Assembly (NCBI GenBank): GCA_949357655.1
Contig: CASHTG010000018.1
Coordinates: forward strand, 1,550,001-1,614,000
DNA: 64,000 nt
Direction: 5' to 3'
Origin: Parascedosporium putredinis
Taxonomy: Eukaryota > Ascomycota > Sordariomycetes > Microascales > Microascaceae
This document shows, piece after piece, positions 36,607-46,090 of the stretch. A program made the translations under genes and the position numbers. The notes under the pieces were generated by a model. The model saw only the letters and a program-made list of their open reading frames with translations. It did not search any database and was not told where the DNA came from. Numbering within the stretch: position 1 is the stretch's first letter; every line of letters begins with the position of its first letter.

Positions 36607-37089
36607 TCACCCTGGCACCTCCATCTGAATAGCCCTTGGATCATACCAATAGTACACACTCGAGTGCTCAGCGGATACCACTTTTTGACGGAATAAGAGC
36701 AGTATCCAGTGGTTCTTTCCGGGGGCGAGGAAGGATCTTGCAACCATTGTCACCTCCTCGTTGATTTTTGCTGTCCCCAGACAAGGGAGGTGAAGATGTA
36801 CGTACTGAATACAATAATACAGGACGTGTTGGCTTGGATCTTCGCGGACCCTTGCAAGTGGAGGACGAATCCTGCATGAGCAAGAGGGCGCCAGGGATTG
36901 TGCCAATGAAGTTCGGATTGTGCCCGGAATAGGAATTGGCATGCAGGGGCAACTAGTTAAAGCCGGTGAGCGCCTTGACGAGCCATTGATAGTTCTCAAG
37001 ACAATACTCGGTGGCTCTCGGGCTCATGCCAAAGATGGAATGCACCCAGGGTCAATATCATCATTGATCCTATCTACATTCTTTCGCAT
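36607..37089 (-). pseudogene. Degenerate two-exon gene remnant
   Basis: Exon 1 37,089-36,850 and exon 2 36,770-36,607, separated by an 80-nt GT...AG intron, together give about 134 codons that read like a folded protein: WVHSIFGMSPRATEYCLENY, then HANSYSGHNPNFIGTIPG, then across the junction INEEVTMVARSFLAPGKNHW and YYWYDPRAIQ. Two lesions: one in-frame TAG at 36,953-36,955 (one transition from CAG) and one apparent missing base at the G3 run 37,049-37,051 (plus). Arithmetic of exon lengths closes in frame only with that base. I do not recognise the family. An upstream exon before 37,089 is possible. Consistent with a decaying lineage-specific gene, or with chance at lower odds. Confidence 0.35.
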
Positions 37090-38256
37090 TCACAAGAGTC
37101 GTCTGCACCAGGGCAAGCACTCCACTTGCAAGCGGGCACGGGCGGAGCCTAGGGCTGAAGGGAGAAGATGTCGTTGACCGACATCGGGGAAAGACATGAC
37201 TTGGATTTGGCCCGTTGGCGGACCAGTACCAGTGCGTATGGGATGAAGATCAAGGTAGTTCCGAATTCCGAGACCTGGGGCGACGCTTGTGTTGGATTCA
37301 TCGACCTGTACCCTACCCTGTGCGACTGACGACTGGGACTGGTTCGGGGTTGAAGGGAAGGGCACAGAGTTGAGGGTTTGGATTGACTGAACCGAGGGGA
37401 TCCGCGCCCATTCTCCACCTTCTTGTACCATTCGGGGCGCTTGTGGCGATGTGATTTGGGAGAGCTTGTGTCTATTTTCCCGCCCGGACAAGCTAAGCTT
37501 AGAAACATTCTTGTCCTAAATATATGTTTGGAAGGGAGAGAGAGTGAGGCGCACCGTACCCTGCTTTCGATAAAAAAGAAAAAAAGGAAAAAGAAAAGAA
37601 AACCAAAATCCAGACGCCTTCACCGATAGCCCCTTCAAATCTCTCGGCGACACTCTCAATTCGCCCTTGCATGGAGGAGATCAACTAACCATTTACATTG
37701 GCGATACCGGCCAAAGGATTCGTTCTCTCCACGTAATCTCCAGGAATTGAGGCTCCCTTGGCGGCGACTTCTTTCTTCTCGAATCTGGTTGACGTAATCA
37801 GAGGAGCTAGCATCACGTCGTTTCCGGTGACGCCACTCAGCGAGAACCCTCCCAAAGTCTTCCAAATCCGAGCTGACTCTATTTTTTTATCGACGCCACC
37901 GGCGAAAGGAGAGCGCGTCATTTCCCACTCTCTCCCTTTTCCTTTCCTGGACGGTAGCAGAAGCAAACGACGAACGCGGTCGCACGACGAGCTACATTTT
38001 CCCGGAACAAAACCCCCAGAGGCCGGCGTCTACAACCCGATTCGATTCGATTCGACCTTTGATTGAGAACCGGCAAACAAAGCACCAAACAAAAAGAAGG
38101 GGAAACAGAACTAGTAGGCTTCTAAAAGGATTGAGGTCTCCGTTCCCAATTGCACCTCCGTCTGCCACATCTAGGCCCGCTCGAGCGATTGCGACAATCT
38201 CATCGCCTCTCCATCATCCACAGTTCGGCCGCTCCCTTCGGAGCCCTCATCGCACA
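37090..38256. other. Intergenic region and ZRC1 promoter/leader
   Basis: About 1.2 kb. The final 200-300 nt before the zinc carrier start are the likely promoter and 5' leader. Overlapping minus-strand frames at 37,090-37,508 are not family-like. Confidence 0.45.
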
Positions 38257-40139
38257 ATGGCGTGGTCCAAGTCCTCGCGGATCTTGACCATGGTGGCCAT
38301 CTGCACCGTATTTTTCCTCGTCGAGCTGATCTCGGGCTACATGATCCATTCGCTAGCCCTCCTGGCTGACGCTTTCCACATGGTATGGCTTGCCCCTCTT
38401 TCCCCATAGCCAAAGGGGTTGTTTTGCACAATGGCCAGCTGACATATCTCCACCACCATTTTTCGCGGGCACATAGCTTAATGACATAATATCTCTTCTC
38501 GTCGGTTTATGGGCGGTTTCTGTGGCACGAAGGGCTACCACTGACAAGTTTTCATATGGCGTGAGTAATGCCAATCCTTGGATCCTATGCACTATGCACT
38601 GATGGGCTTGTTGCTCGCTTTGGACTGTCGCTAAACGTAACCTGGATTATAGTGGCTCCGAGCTGAAATCCTCGGCGCTTTCTTCAACGCCGTCTTCCTA
38701 ATTGCGCTCTGCGTCTCCATCGTCCTTGAAGCTGTTACCAGATTTTTCGATCCTCCCGAGATTAGTAACCCGAAAGTCATGCTTATCGTTGGCTCCTTTG
38801 GTCTGGCCTCCAACCTTGTTGGCTTCGCAATCTTGGGAGGCCATAGCCATGATCATGGCCATAATGATGGCCACGACCACGACCACGACCACGATCACGA
38901 CCATGGCCACGACCACGAACACCCACATAGCCATGACCAGCAGCGTCGGGCGGAAGAGGGACAGGCCGAGTTTCCCGAAACCGACGCCGACGCCGCCGAC
39001 GAGACCGGTGCGGCAGCGGATGTCCTTCCCCACGTTGTGCTGGCTAGGGCGTCCTCGGTCTCGCGCCAAGCCACGAGAAGGTCGGATGGCGCGCCGGACG
39101 ATCGTCAGAACTCTGCGTACAGGGGCCGCTCACGCCGCCGGGCGGGCAGCGCGCACCATTCAAGACTCACAAGCATCGAGGACTTGAGCATCTACCCCTC
39201 GAGTTTCCGACAAGAAATCATTGCTGCTTCACGATCGCACCCCACTTACAACGAAGTTTCATCTTCTGATGAAGACGATCGCCGCCCTAACGAGCGGACT
39301 TTGTTGCTCGATGATGCTGACCCATCTCCTCTCGACGCTACGCGCATCAAGTCGACCCTGGACGAGCCCGAAGGGACTCGGAGACGCACGTGCACCATCA
39401 TCACAGCAAGCCGAAGAAGGATAGGCCTGCGGGTGGATTGGGCCATAACCACGGCGACATGGGAATGCAGGCCATGGTCCTTCACGTGCTTGGCGATGCG
39501 CTTGGCAACGTTGGTGTCATCATCACGGCGCTAGTCATCTGGCTGACGGAATGGCGTTATAAGCTTTATACTGATCCCTTTGTCTCCCTCTTCATCACCG
39601 TCATCATCCTCCGATCCGCCCTGCCCCTCACCTTTGCCACGTCCAAGATTCTTCTCCAAGCCACACCCGACTACGTCGACGTCAACGAGTTGCGCGATGA
39701 CATCGAGAGCTTGCCGGGGGTGCTCAGCTGCCATCACATACACGTCTGGCAGCTCTCCGACACCAAGATTGTGGCGTCGATGCACATGCAACTCTCGTTC
39801 CCCATCACCGACGATGGCGGCGAGAAGTACATGCAGCTCGCGAAGCGCGCGCGCAAGTGCCTGCATGCTTATGGCATCCATAGCGCCACTATCCAGCCCG
39901 AGTTTTGCCCCGACAGCAGCCGGCACCGCCAGTTTGTGAGCATTGAAGAGGCCCGCGCGCATGGGATCCAAGGCGCGGGTGATGGAGCCGTGAGCCCCAC
40001 GACCTCGTCGAAACAGGTGCCCATGTGCCTGCTCGAGTGTGTGGATGACTGTGACCAGGAAGGCTGCTGCAGTATCCTGAGCACCTCCACAGCGAGCCAT
40101 CCACCGGCGGATGGTCATGGTCATGACCATGCCCACTAG
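38257..40139 (+). CDS. zrc1: Zrc1/Cot1-type vacuolar zinc transporter (cation diffusion facilitator)
   Basis: Zn2+/H+ antiporter of the CDF (SLC30/ZnT) family, moving zinc into the vacuole or ER. Exons 38,257-38,382, 38,477-38,560 and 38,653-40,139; about 565 residues. Six membrane helices: TM2 carries the metal-site motif HSLALLADAFHMLND (HxxxD type, split by intron 1), and TM5 carries HVLGDALGNVGV. Between TM4 and TM5 is a long cytosolic loop of about 220 residues beginning with a His/Asp-rich stretch (about 38,840-38,940) typical of vacuolar carriers, then a Ser/Arg-rich region. The C-terminal cytosolic domain (about residues 400-480, LPGVLSCHHIHVWQL) matches the CDF fold; the tail ends HGHDHAH. 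One base is apparently missing in the G3 run at 39,373-39,375, right before a second His cluster. Confidence 0.93.
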
Positions 40140-40979
40140 TCGCATTATCCGGCCTTGAGTCGGCCCCAAATTTTCGACTTGGGCATTTTGATAATGAAAA
40201 AAAAAACCCCCGAATCAAGCCCGTCTCTCTCATGGCGTCTCTGCCTAGTCACGACTAAGATCTTTTAATGCATCAAGTCCGCACTCGGTCGCGGATGGCG
40301 GAAGCATCGTGTACATTACCTGCCCCTAAGAGGCCTGGTTTTCTACGTTCAATCATCTCTCACTAATCGTGCTCGCGCGCATAACACACACCTACACACC
40401 ACACACACACACAGCCAGACACACATGGCCTTTTCCTTACTTTCTTTCGCTCTGTTGGGTATCTGGCGTATCGGTCACATCACAGGCGCATTTGGGGGTT
40501 TTCCTTCTGTTTCTCCTCGTTATGTCTTTTCATTGTAATTCTCGGCTTCTCCTTTGTCCGCGTCCTTTTCACTCACAAACAAGTGAACAAACCCTAACAG
40601 GCTCGTCCGCTGCTCCATCGTTGCATCTGTCGCTTTCCATTACTGACGTTACGCTTTGGTTCTTTTTGTTTCATTTTCCCCAGCATCTCGCCCTCGGTTT
40701 AAGCCTAGGTATGAGACAGAAGACATAAAGCATTTAGAGGCAGCCTACTTGCCAGTGTGCGGTCGGTACTTGATAGAGAGGGATCCATGCAAGGTAAAGT
40801 GGAGGAGGTGCAGAAGGCAGAATCAGGCACGGTGTTTACATCTCTTCCCGAGAAGAAAGTGGCAGAAATGGAAGCGCTCGTGGAAGCCAAAAGGGCAAAG
40901 GCGAAGTGCCGGCGACAGATATAAGAAGAGGAGTCAAGCCAGATCCCTAGACAAGGAGAAGACAATAAAATAAGCAACA
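40140..40979. other. ZRC1 3' region with CA-rich tract
   Basis: About 840 nt. Contains a CA-rich microsatellite at about 40,384-40,424. A coding-like frame from 40,787 (QGKVEEVQKAE) is cut by TAA at 40,922, TAA at 41,024 and TAG at 41,132; it may be an earlier part of the orphan gene that follows. Confidence 0.4.
40384..40424. repeat. CA-rich simple repeat
   Basis: Imperfect (CA)n tract just downstream of the zinc carrier; likely in its 3' region. Confidence 0.7.
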
Positions 40980-41702
40980 TTGAAATCGCCAAAAGCAGCC
41001 AAGCAACGAGACAAAATGACGCATAAACGAAAACTCGACCAGGTCAGCCAGAATCCAACCCAGCCAGCCCGTATGCGAGGCCACGCTCCAAGGTGGCTAG
41101 CGATGGTGAGATGCCTGAGAATGAACGGAGATAGGAGAAGTAATGATGCCGAAAACATGGAGGAATACATCCAACTATGGTATAAAAACAGAAACCTGAG
41201 AGACTCCTTCGCTCAGCAAAAACCCTACGGCGAAATCGAGAAGAGGCTGGGGGACGCACAAGCAAAAAGGAAGCAGGCATCCAAGACTGGGACCGGAATT
41301 TGCCAGACAAATGGAAAATACAGGCATTACGCTGTATTAGCGAAAAACGAAATCAATCCGGCAATGATGAGGAAGCTAAAGGATCTAGGCTGCGAAGACC
41401 TGGCGGAATACGAGAACGAGGGAGACGACGAGGAAGATGATACCTACATTACAAGGGAAACGGAGAAAACGGTAACCGACGCGATACTAGGGCTGTTGCT
41501 ACGAATAGAAGCTTTGGAGCGAACCGAGCAGGAAACCTGCAACGCCCTCCAAGACGTACTGGCGTACCTTGAAACAGTCGAAAAGGACACTGAGAAAATC
41601 TGCAACCCACGAACCAAGCTGCAGTTCCTGTGCAACAAGATTCTGAGAAAGCCGGAGCCACCGCAAAATAACGATGACGACGAACACAAACTTGCCATGT
41701 AA
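40980..41702 (+). CDS. Orphan charged protein, unknown
   Basis: A 240-codon uninterrupted frame. From about residue 60 on it looks genuinely coding: charged helices (ENMEEYIQLWYKNRNLRDSF, EIEKRLGDAQAKRKQ), an acidic patch (EYENEGDDEEDD), a long helix (TVTDAILGLLLRIEALERTE) and a polar tail ending DDDEHKLAM. Codon use is A-rich (AGA, ATA, CTA, GAA) unlike the C-ending codons of neighbours, pointing to a young, transferred or element-derived gene. The N-terminal 55 residues are doubtful: another frame there is equally protein-like but contains three stops. The start could be 40,980, 41,017 or an unseen exon. No family recognised; no signal peptide or membrane segment. Confidence 0.45.
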   Translation: MKSPKAAKQRDKMTHKRKLDQVSQNPTQPARMRGHAPRWLAMVRCLRMNGDRRSNDAENMEEYIQLWYKNRNLRDSFAQQKPYGEIEKRLGDAQAKRKQASKTGTGICQTNGKYRHYAVLAKNEINPAMMRKLKDLGCEDLAEYENEGDDEEDDTYITRETEKTVTDAILGLLLRIEALERTEQETCNALQDVLAYLETVEKDTEKICNPRTKLQFLCNKILRKPEPPQNNDDDEHKLAM

Positions 41703-42682
41703 CATTCATACCCTGGCGCAATATTATCCGTGAATCGAGAATACCCAGCCTGCTTGCAAACTTACAAGCAGTCACCGTTCGTCACTCATCAGTGAACGCG
41801 TCCGCAAGGAATCCAGCCAATCGACCTGCCTTGCAGAAACTACTTGCAGACCGTTCCTTCCACCCACTGTGAACCCTGGTTCACTGGCAACTAGCTATTA
41901 TCTAGCAAATTTGTAGCAACGTCTCTCTATTAGCTAGGAATAAAAGCATGTTCTTACTTTGATAGTTGAAGCCTACATGTCGTAACCACTTGGCGGAGAT
42001 GCCTAGATGTTGAACCTGGTCCATCGCAAAGGAACACACCGCCCTTGAGGCATAAAGCTACTAGTATATGGCTCTTCCCCTCCCTTGTGCCTAGTATCTT
42101 CTCTCTCTCTCTCTCTACTCTTTCAAGTTCCTTCCTTCCAAGCTGTACTCATGACGCCCTTGTCGGGACCTCCGCTTGCGGCACCGCTCCAGTCATCCTC
42201 AGCCATGTCCCCACTCGTAACGTTGCTCACTATGGAGTGAGAAGCATTTCAGGGCGAAACTGAGTAGGGTGCCAGCGCTAGGGGAGCACGAGGCTGTTTA
42301 TAATGATAAAAGTTGGGGTTGAAAGCCGGCGCCGGCGACGGGGGAAAGGAAGGAGAGATGAAGGCTAGGAAAGAGGTGTACGGCCATTTGGCGAGGCAGA
42401 GGGGACGCGACGGGATAGAGGAGACGATGGTGGTTCAAAAGTATACCATGTTCTTTTCGTAGCGACGTGGTATATCATAAAGTAACAAGTAGCCCGTCCG
42501 CTTATCCACCATGACTCCCTCCACGGTGCCATCCCCCTCGTTCTCACACCTGTTTCCAGCTAGGAAATGCCCTCCAGGGAGCCCATCGACAAGACGAAAT
42601 AAAAACCCAACAACCAGTATAAAAAAAAAAAAAAAGAGACAAACCGAAATTCTCATAACTTCCCCCTCGCCCTTCCCCATTT
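41703..42682. other. Spacer between orphan ORF and CDC26
   Basis: About 980 nt with a CT microsatellite near 42,098-42,117 and an A-run at about 42,620-42,635. No supportable gene; includes the CDC26 3' region. Confidence 0.4.
42098..42117. repeat. CT dinucleotide repeat
   Basis: About nine CT units in a C/T-rich context. Confidence 0.75.
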
Positions 42683-42960
42683 TCACCTCCCCCGTCCCCG
42701 TCTCGACACCCCAATCCTCTCATCCCGACTCCTCTGCGCCTGCTGCTCCTGCACCTGCCTCGCCTGCTCCCTCTGATGCGCCGCGAAAACCTCCTCCTCC
42801 GTCGCCTCCATCATCTGCGTGTCGTCCACCCCGGGCCCCCAGCTCCCGCCGCCGGCCCTCGCCGCGGCACCACCGCCGCTGCTTCGCGCGCCCGGCGGTC
42901 CTCGTACGCGGCCACGTCCTCGGCCGTGATGCTGAGCGTTGTGGCGGGCCGTCGGAGCAT
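42683..42960 (-). CDS. cdc26: Anaphase-promoting complex subunit CDC26
   Basis: Small APC/C subunit that stabilises the TPR protein Cdc16/Apc6 through an N-terminal segment buried in the TPR groove. The start at 42,960 opens MLRRPATTLSITAEDVAAYE, the conserved CDC26 N-terminus. About 92 residues, the usual size, with a low-complexity Ala/Gly/Arg middle, an acidic and Gln-rich helix (MMEATEEEVFAAHQREQ) and a basic end (RDERIGVSRRGRGR). The frame breaks at a C4 run at 42,829-42,832 (plus), where one base joins GPGVDDTQ to the N-terminal part; read literally, neither half looks like a gene. A long pyrimidine tract and CAG just upstream suggest a leader intron; an upstream open stretch (about 43,040-43,110) could extend the protein. 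Confidence 0.82.
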
Positions 42961-43868
42961 GGTGCCGAGAAGCGCCTGTGAGAGTATTTTTCAAAGAGAG
43001 AGAGAAAGAAAGAAAGTTTAATTTGTGAGAGGGGAGGCCGGTGAAAGGTGCGTGCCTTGACGCGGTAGTACGGGTCTTGCTCTAGCTGTGCGCTGGTGGC
43101 GAAGAAGGTTTGGGATTCTGCAGATCCAAACGATTGGAGATGGTGATGGACCAGTATATTGGCCAACCGTGTGACACCCGAAGACGGTCGATGATGCGAC
43201 TCCGATGAAATTGCGCGGCGCTCCCGAGTTGCGTGGGTGAGTTGGTTGGCGAGTTGAGGAGCGTGGTGGGGGATTGATGTCGTTGCGACCAAGTTAGACG
43301 GTGGGACGACGCGGTTCGCAAAGTTTTGGTGGGGAGACTCAGGTGCAACATCAATTGATGCTCAGTGGCCAAGTCAAGGCGCTAACAGGGTCTGTCCCAC
43401 ATGTTTGCACCTTCCGGTGCCAAAAACTCGTCCGCTTCGATCAATGTTGAAATAGAGCCAACGTTGATTCTTGGTCACCTCTTTGTTGGCAAAGTCGACC
43501 ACACAATACGAGCACACAATGCGAGGACACTTCATGATTGAATTTACTTTATTCCCCAGTTTCCCATCCGTAGACCATGTTTCCTGTCCTTGCGCCCCCA
43601 AATAAAAGAAGAGAAAAACACTTAACGCCCCCAAAAAGAACGCCAAACCATGATTCAGCTGTTCCGTCTAAGAATACGACCAGGCTCCGTTGGGTATTTG
43701 CTTCCGAATAATGCCTCCATTCACCCGCGACCAAATGGATAAATAAGAGAATGGGATGGGGTAGGGATATCGAGAGATGATGAAAAAGAGGGAAGAATAA
43801 CAAATAAAAAAGCAAAGCAAGCTCGCTAAACCATAATACGGTAAACATAGGAAAAAATGGATCTGGGG
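42961..43868. other. CDC26 leader and 3' region of the next gene
   Basis: About 900 nt. Near 42,967-43,040 the minus strand reads as a pyrimidine-rich intron end (CTCTCACAG at about 42,975). The minus-strand stretch above it (about 43,050-43,115, containing TSAQLEQDPYYRVK) is open toward CDC26, but the junction would need a GC donor. The rest is probably the 3' UTR of the gene at 43,869-46,090. Confidence 0.4.
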
Positions 43869-46090
43869 TCAACCCCTTGCTTCAAAGTCGGCAGCGTAGC
43901 AGTGCTCCGCCTCCCACTTCAAGAAATCCCCGAGATCGTGTCCGAGGTTGTATCCCATCGGCACCACCTCGAGGTCGTTTGCGGCCGCCCCGCCCGAGCT
44001 GCTATGCAAGTTTGCCGCGAGACGGCTACTGATCACAAGCGGCATCATTGGGCTCTGCGGTAGGCTAATTTCACTCGCGCAGCTCGCCCGATTGTAGCGC
44101 TTCGGGTGGCCCTCCGCCGTCCACCGCTTGATCTGGCACCCACCGCCTATCGAGAACTTGGATGTGTCCGGCTTGCCCTCGTTCCAGAATCCCGTGGGAT
44201 AGTCGAGCGCTACGGGAATCGGCAGGTTCGCGCTGTCCTCCTCATCGTCCCCGGCCTCGTCGCCCTCGTCATAGCACGACGAAGTCGTAGAAATGGGTGA
44301 GCTAGACGATGATTCGTCCGAATCCTCTGGCCGCTCCACTGGCTGCGAAGAGATGAGTGCGCCGATGCTGGAAAATCCCATTTCCCCGAGCCACTCCTTG
44401 AGATCTGCCACCTCCTCTTCCTCCGAGTACTGCGGCGTGAAATCCGCGCTACCGTAGAAGAAGTCGCCTGCCCCGCCGAGGATGGCCATCTGAAACGCCG
44501 TCCAATCCAGCGTGTTTTCGGCGTCGAACTTGACTTCTAGCCCAGACTTGGAAATGCGGATAGGTCCGTGGCGGAAGCCCGGCATCGTCATCGTGCAAGG
44601 AGTAGACCTAAAAAGACAAAATCGTCATCCTCGAAGGGGTCGTCGAGGGTCTCTTTGTGGGGGTATTGCCGTGGATGGGGTCTTTGGCCGCCTCCCTCTC
44701 CCTTTCCTCGGGTGTGGTCACGAGGAGTTCGGGAATCGGCGGCATCTGCGCCTGGACCCGGGGCTCGGCTTGGGCTTGGACATGGCTGCCGAGGAAGCGG
44801 GCGGGGTTTTTAGCTGGGAGACTGGGAATGGGGCTTGCTTCCGGTGTGAGAGGGGAGACGAGACTTTCAAGCCCCTGCCGCTGCCGCTGCGCACTGGCTT
44901 TCTCCGCACGGAAAAGTCTCTGCGAATCACGTCGTTGGTAAAATCGGACGTGATCGGCGGCGACCTCCTGCGCTGGGTGGCAGCCACGCCGGCGGCAGTG
45001 ACATCCTCGATCCTCCTAGCTAGTTCCTCAAGGTGAAAGGGTCCTCCGGGGCCATCGGTATCTTCTTCCTCTTCGAGGATGCTCCGGATCGCCTCGAGCG
45101 CATCCATCTCCCGCCTCTCCGCCATCTCCGCTTTGGCCTCTCGCCTTCGGGTGTACGCCTCGACCTGCTCGGGCGTCAACATCTCATCGGCTTCCACCTT
45201 TTTGAAGAGCTGCCCGCTAAAGAGCTCGGTGACGTTCTCAGTAAATGTCCATCGCGAGTTGCCTCGACTCGGTTTCCGAGCACTCAGTTGCTTCTTGCTG
45301 TTGCTCTGTCGGCTATTCTTGCGGCCCTTGTTCTTGGAGACGGATCCGCTCCTCACGGGCGAGTTCACGGGCGTTGCCCTCTTCTTGGGCGACGCCTCCT
45401 TCCTGGGGTTGGCTAGGGTAGGGGATCTGAATCCCGATTCCTCTTCCTCTCTCACGGGGGTGCATATCTGAGCCGCCGGGGTAGAAGGGCGACGCGATGC
45501 GACGGATATGGCGGAACGCACGCTACTTATCGAGGCATTGCTTGAGGACCTGGATCGCGGGCTTCCTATAGCCTTCCTCGGGATCTCTCTTTGCTCCGAC
45601 ATGTACGTTTGGTCGTCGCCGAGCTGAAATGACTGAGCGGGCGAGATAGAGCGCATAAATGGGCTAGTGGGCCGAAGTCCCGGCTCAGGAGTCACCGTCA
45701 ACGCCCTCGGTCGGCTCTGGTGCTCGGGGGTTGGTGAAGGTGTGAGCTCTCGCACTAGAAGCCCGAGAGACCCTCGCGGACCTTTCTGCTGGAAGCCTTT
45801 CCCAAGCCGAGGCAGGCGGGAATGCATGAAGCGGCATCGGGACGGGAGTGGCGACGCTCCGAAGTGGCCTGCCATCGTAGGTAGGGGCTGGATCGACGGA
45901 GGCCCTCCTCCCGATATTGGGGGTTTGCGTCGGCCGGAGTTGATTCGACGAGGCCTGGATGAGGGAATGAGACTTTTGAGGGGGAGACGGAGTTGAAAGG
46001 GATAAGGTCGTCGTCGTTGTTGCTCTCGTCGTTTCCTCTCCGCTTATGTGAGATGAATTTGAGTATGCTAAAGTCCGTTTTCGAAGGCAT
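43869..46090 (-). CDS. Large unknown fungal protein, mostly disordered
   Basis: About 741 residues starting MPSKTDFSILKFISHKRRGN. No known domain recognised. Residues about 40-330 are Ser/Pro/Arg-rich and basic, with many SP and RS sites. A short helical, conserved-looking core follows: RWTFTENVTELFSGQLFKKV, then a charged helix of about 50 residues (VEAYTRRREAKAEMAERRE) and an acidic patch EEEEDTDGP. The C-terminal part looks globular: MPGFRHGPIRISKSGLEVKF, then LDWTAFQMAILGGAGDF and LKEWLGEMGF. Four apparent single-base losses divide it: G5 at 45,980-45,984, the run at 44,757-44,763, G5 at 44,659-44,663, and 44,607-44,613. Total length is a whole number of codons with those four. At the last site an intron ending TTTTTAG is an alternative. 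Nuclear role possible from basic composition, but no function can be claimed. Confidence 0.7.

Noticed and set aside
23400..38250. Secondary-metabolite cluster or intact transposon in the sparse block
   Set aside because: No synthase, transposase, reverse transcriptase or terminal repeat could be recognised by eye.
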